From contig CAMDMY010000016.1 in assembly GCA_945902775.1 (NCBI GenBank), positions 1-44,050 of the forward strand: 44,050 nucleotides of DNA, in the 5' to 3' direction. Both the position numbers and the translations under genes were made by a program. Positions 42,943-44,050 of the stretch are shown here, one piece after another (within the stretch, counting starts at the first letter, position 1; each line of letters opens with the position of its first letter). This stretch comes from Chryseobacterium gleum. Its GTDB lineage: Bacteria; Bacteroidota; Bacteroidia; Flavobacteriales_D; Crocinitomicaceae. The notes under the pieces were generated by a model, which saw nothing but the letters and a program-made list of their open reading frames with translations, had not been told where the DNA came from and did no database searches.

Positions 42943-43423
42943 GTTAATTCGGCCGTTCCTCTGGAACTTTGGATATTGATTGTTTTTTGGTTGACGGACT
43001 TATGTCCGTCATTACAAAATCGACCGTTCCGCTGGAACTTTGATTATTGATAGTTTCCTCGCTCCGCTGGAACTTCATTTTAAGCTTTTTATTAAAACCC
43101 CAGTGGGATGACCGAATTTTACACAACAGATGAAATCCGTTGTGTAGACTAATGAGAAGAGTGTTGAAAGGGATTAAGACTAAAACTTGTGGGGAAATAG
43201 TGGAATACTAAATTTTGGAAATGAAATATTAAATGATTTAAAGGGCTTCTAATTGATTATTTTATAGTAGTAGCTGTAAATTTCTTCGTAATTGCGTTTC
43301 GCTTTTTCAGCGAAAATGAGCATGTAGAAGGGTATTTACGAGCGGTTTTACGTAGAGGAGCGAAGTAAAAACTACCTTAAAATGGTCTTGATTTTTGCTT
43401 ACTTTTTATCAAGAAAAAGTAAG
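42943..43423. repeat. Hairpin-rich intergenic region with repeated CCGTTCC.CTGGAAC words
   Basis: The 654-base gap has no convincing gene. Related units at 42950-42980, 43020-43050 and 43057-43075 each hold TGGAACTT. Two of them form palindromes, GTTCC with GGAAC (42955-42967 and 43026-43038). Between them GACGGAC (42993-42999) pairs with GTCCGTC (43004-43010). Further hairpins are ACACAACAGAT with ATCCGTTGTGT (43121-43145, one mismatch), TTTCGCT with AGCGAAA (43297-43315), and CTTACTTTTT with AAAAAGTAAG (43398-43423). The region from 43424 to 43567 is plain AT-rich sequence. Confidence 0.7.
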
Positions 43424-43567
43424 AGAATAATAACCTTATTATGATTGACAAGAATTCTAATTACTACTTCGTAAATAGGTATTATTTTTCTTTCTAAATT
43501 TTGGTTACATTTTCAGTCCCCAACTTTCGCGATTCAATTTAAAAGGTCTAGGTGTGTTTTTATTAAT

Positions 43568-44050
43568 TTACACTTTAATTTCACCACTATTAATTAAATT
43601 GTAAATTTTAGATTTCCCAATATCTAATTTTTTAGCGGTTTCAATTACGTTTTTATTTGTGTTGTTTAAAGTATATTGAATAATATTGTTGGTGTACTCT
43701 CTTAATGTAACATCACTTATTGATAGTAAATCTTTGTTATTCAGAGATGTAAAAGTGATGTCTTCGTCTTTTATTTCATTGGTGTCACTCATTACACAGG
43801 CTAAATCTATAATCGATTTTAACTCCCTAATATTTCCTGGATAGTTGTAATCAATTAACTTTTGTTTGGCTTTTTCTGTAAGTGTTTTTTTATTTTTTTT
43901 ATTGATATTATTGTACTCTTTTAAAAAGTGTTTTGTAAGAAATAAAATGTCATTTTCTCTTTCTCTAAGAGGGGGAAGATGTATCGGGAGACCAATCATA
44001 CGGTAGTATAAATCTTCTCTGAAGTTACCCTCTTTTATTTCTTTCACTAT
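43568..44050 (-). CDS. Sigma-54-dependent transcriptional activator, C-terminal part
   Basis: The gene runs off the right edge; the frame is open to 44050, so its true start is outside the window. The visible 160 residues cover the end of the AAA+ sigma-54 interaction domain (NFREDLYYRMIGLPIHLPPL and YNYPGNIRELKSIIDLA). A Fis-type helix-turn-helix forms the C-terminus (NVIETAKKLDIGKSKIYNLI). Such activators often follow a response-receiver domain; that part is not visible. The stop is 654 bases from the phnA-domain gene. Confidence 0.9.
   Translation of the reverse strand: MVKEIKEGNFREDLYYRMIGLPIHLPPLRERENDILFLTKHFLKEYNNINKKNKKTLTEKAKQKLIDYNYPGNIRELKSIIDLACVMSDTNEIKDEDITFTSLNNKDLLSISDVTLREYTNNIIQYTLNNTNKNVIETAKKLDIGKSKIYNLINSGEIKV

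Noticed and set aside
42944-43126. 60-codon minus-strand frame in the phnA downstream gap
   Set aside because: It runs through palindromic repeat units, has no protein-like features and no start signal.

Overview
The window looks like chromosome of a low-GC member of the Bacteroidota, most likely the Flavobacteriales. A Crocinitomicaceae/Fluviicola-type organism is my best guess, from protein style only. Supporting signs are TAnnTTTG-type promoter words, few Shine-Dalgarno sites, a DUF5723/TSP3/OmpA protein, a PorE-like TPR/propeller protein and a FadN-type beta-oxidation protein. I see no rRNA, tRNA, CRISPR array or intact insertion sequence.

Layout. 1-1.9 kb: a TPR membrane protein (cut by the left edge) and a membrane-anchored LytTR regulator. 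2.0-11.4 kb: an isoleucine/valine operon, ilvE-ilvD-ilvB-ilvN-ilvC-(RhuM/Fic protein)-ilvA-(ArsC-like), ending in a hairpin terminator. It is preceded by an unannotated 18-codon Ile-rich leader peptide and competing antiterminator and terminator helices, so it looks like a ribosome-mediated attenuator. 11.4-15.4 kb (minus): yceH, then a probable OsmC - DUF2461 - S9B peptidase operon. 15.5-22.7 kb (minus): thiolase and FadN-type multifunctional protein, separated by a frameshifted four-helix-bundle gene inside a repeat family; then a PaaI-like thioesterase, an acidic unknown protein, a GNAT enzyme and an AAA_14/DUF4143 ATPase flanked by inverted repeats.

22.9-30.0 kb (plus): RhlE-type RNA helicase, an AlbA_2 protein with TTQ repeats and two winged helices, a second DEAD-box-like helicase (DEFD), RluF pseudouridine synthase and a FadE-type acyl-CoA dehydrogenase. 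30.1-38.1 kb: a small exported protein (minus), RNase HII, an unknown membrane-anchored protein, a lipoprotein paired with a DUF5723-TSP3-OmpA outer-membrane protein, and Lnt. 38.1-39.5 kb (minus): purB, convergent with lnt across a shared terminator. 39.7-44 kb: PorE-like protein abutting truA, a palindrome-rich intergenic region, a PhnA-domain protein, a second hairpin-rich intergenic region, and the end of a sigma-54 activator (minus, cut by the right edge).

The main discoveries are the ilv attenuator, a Fic-family protein embedded without a gap between ilvC and ilvA, and a dispersed 28-bp repeat that flanks the broken four-helix-bundle gene as an inverted pair and recurs as a gene-less scar between ilvD and ilvB. 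A second gene, the AAA_14 ATPase, is also bracketed by its own inverted repeats.
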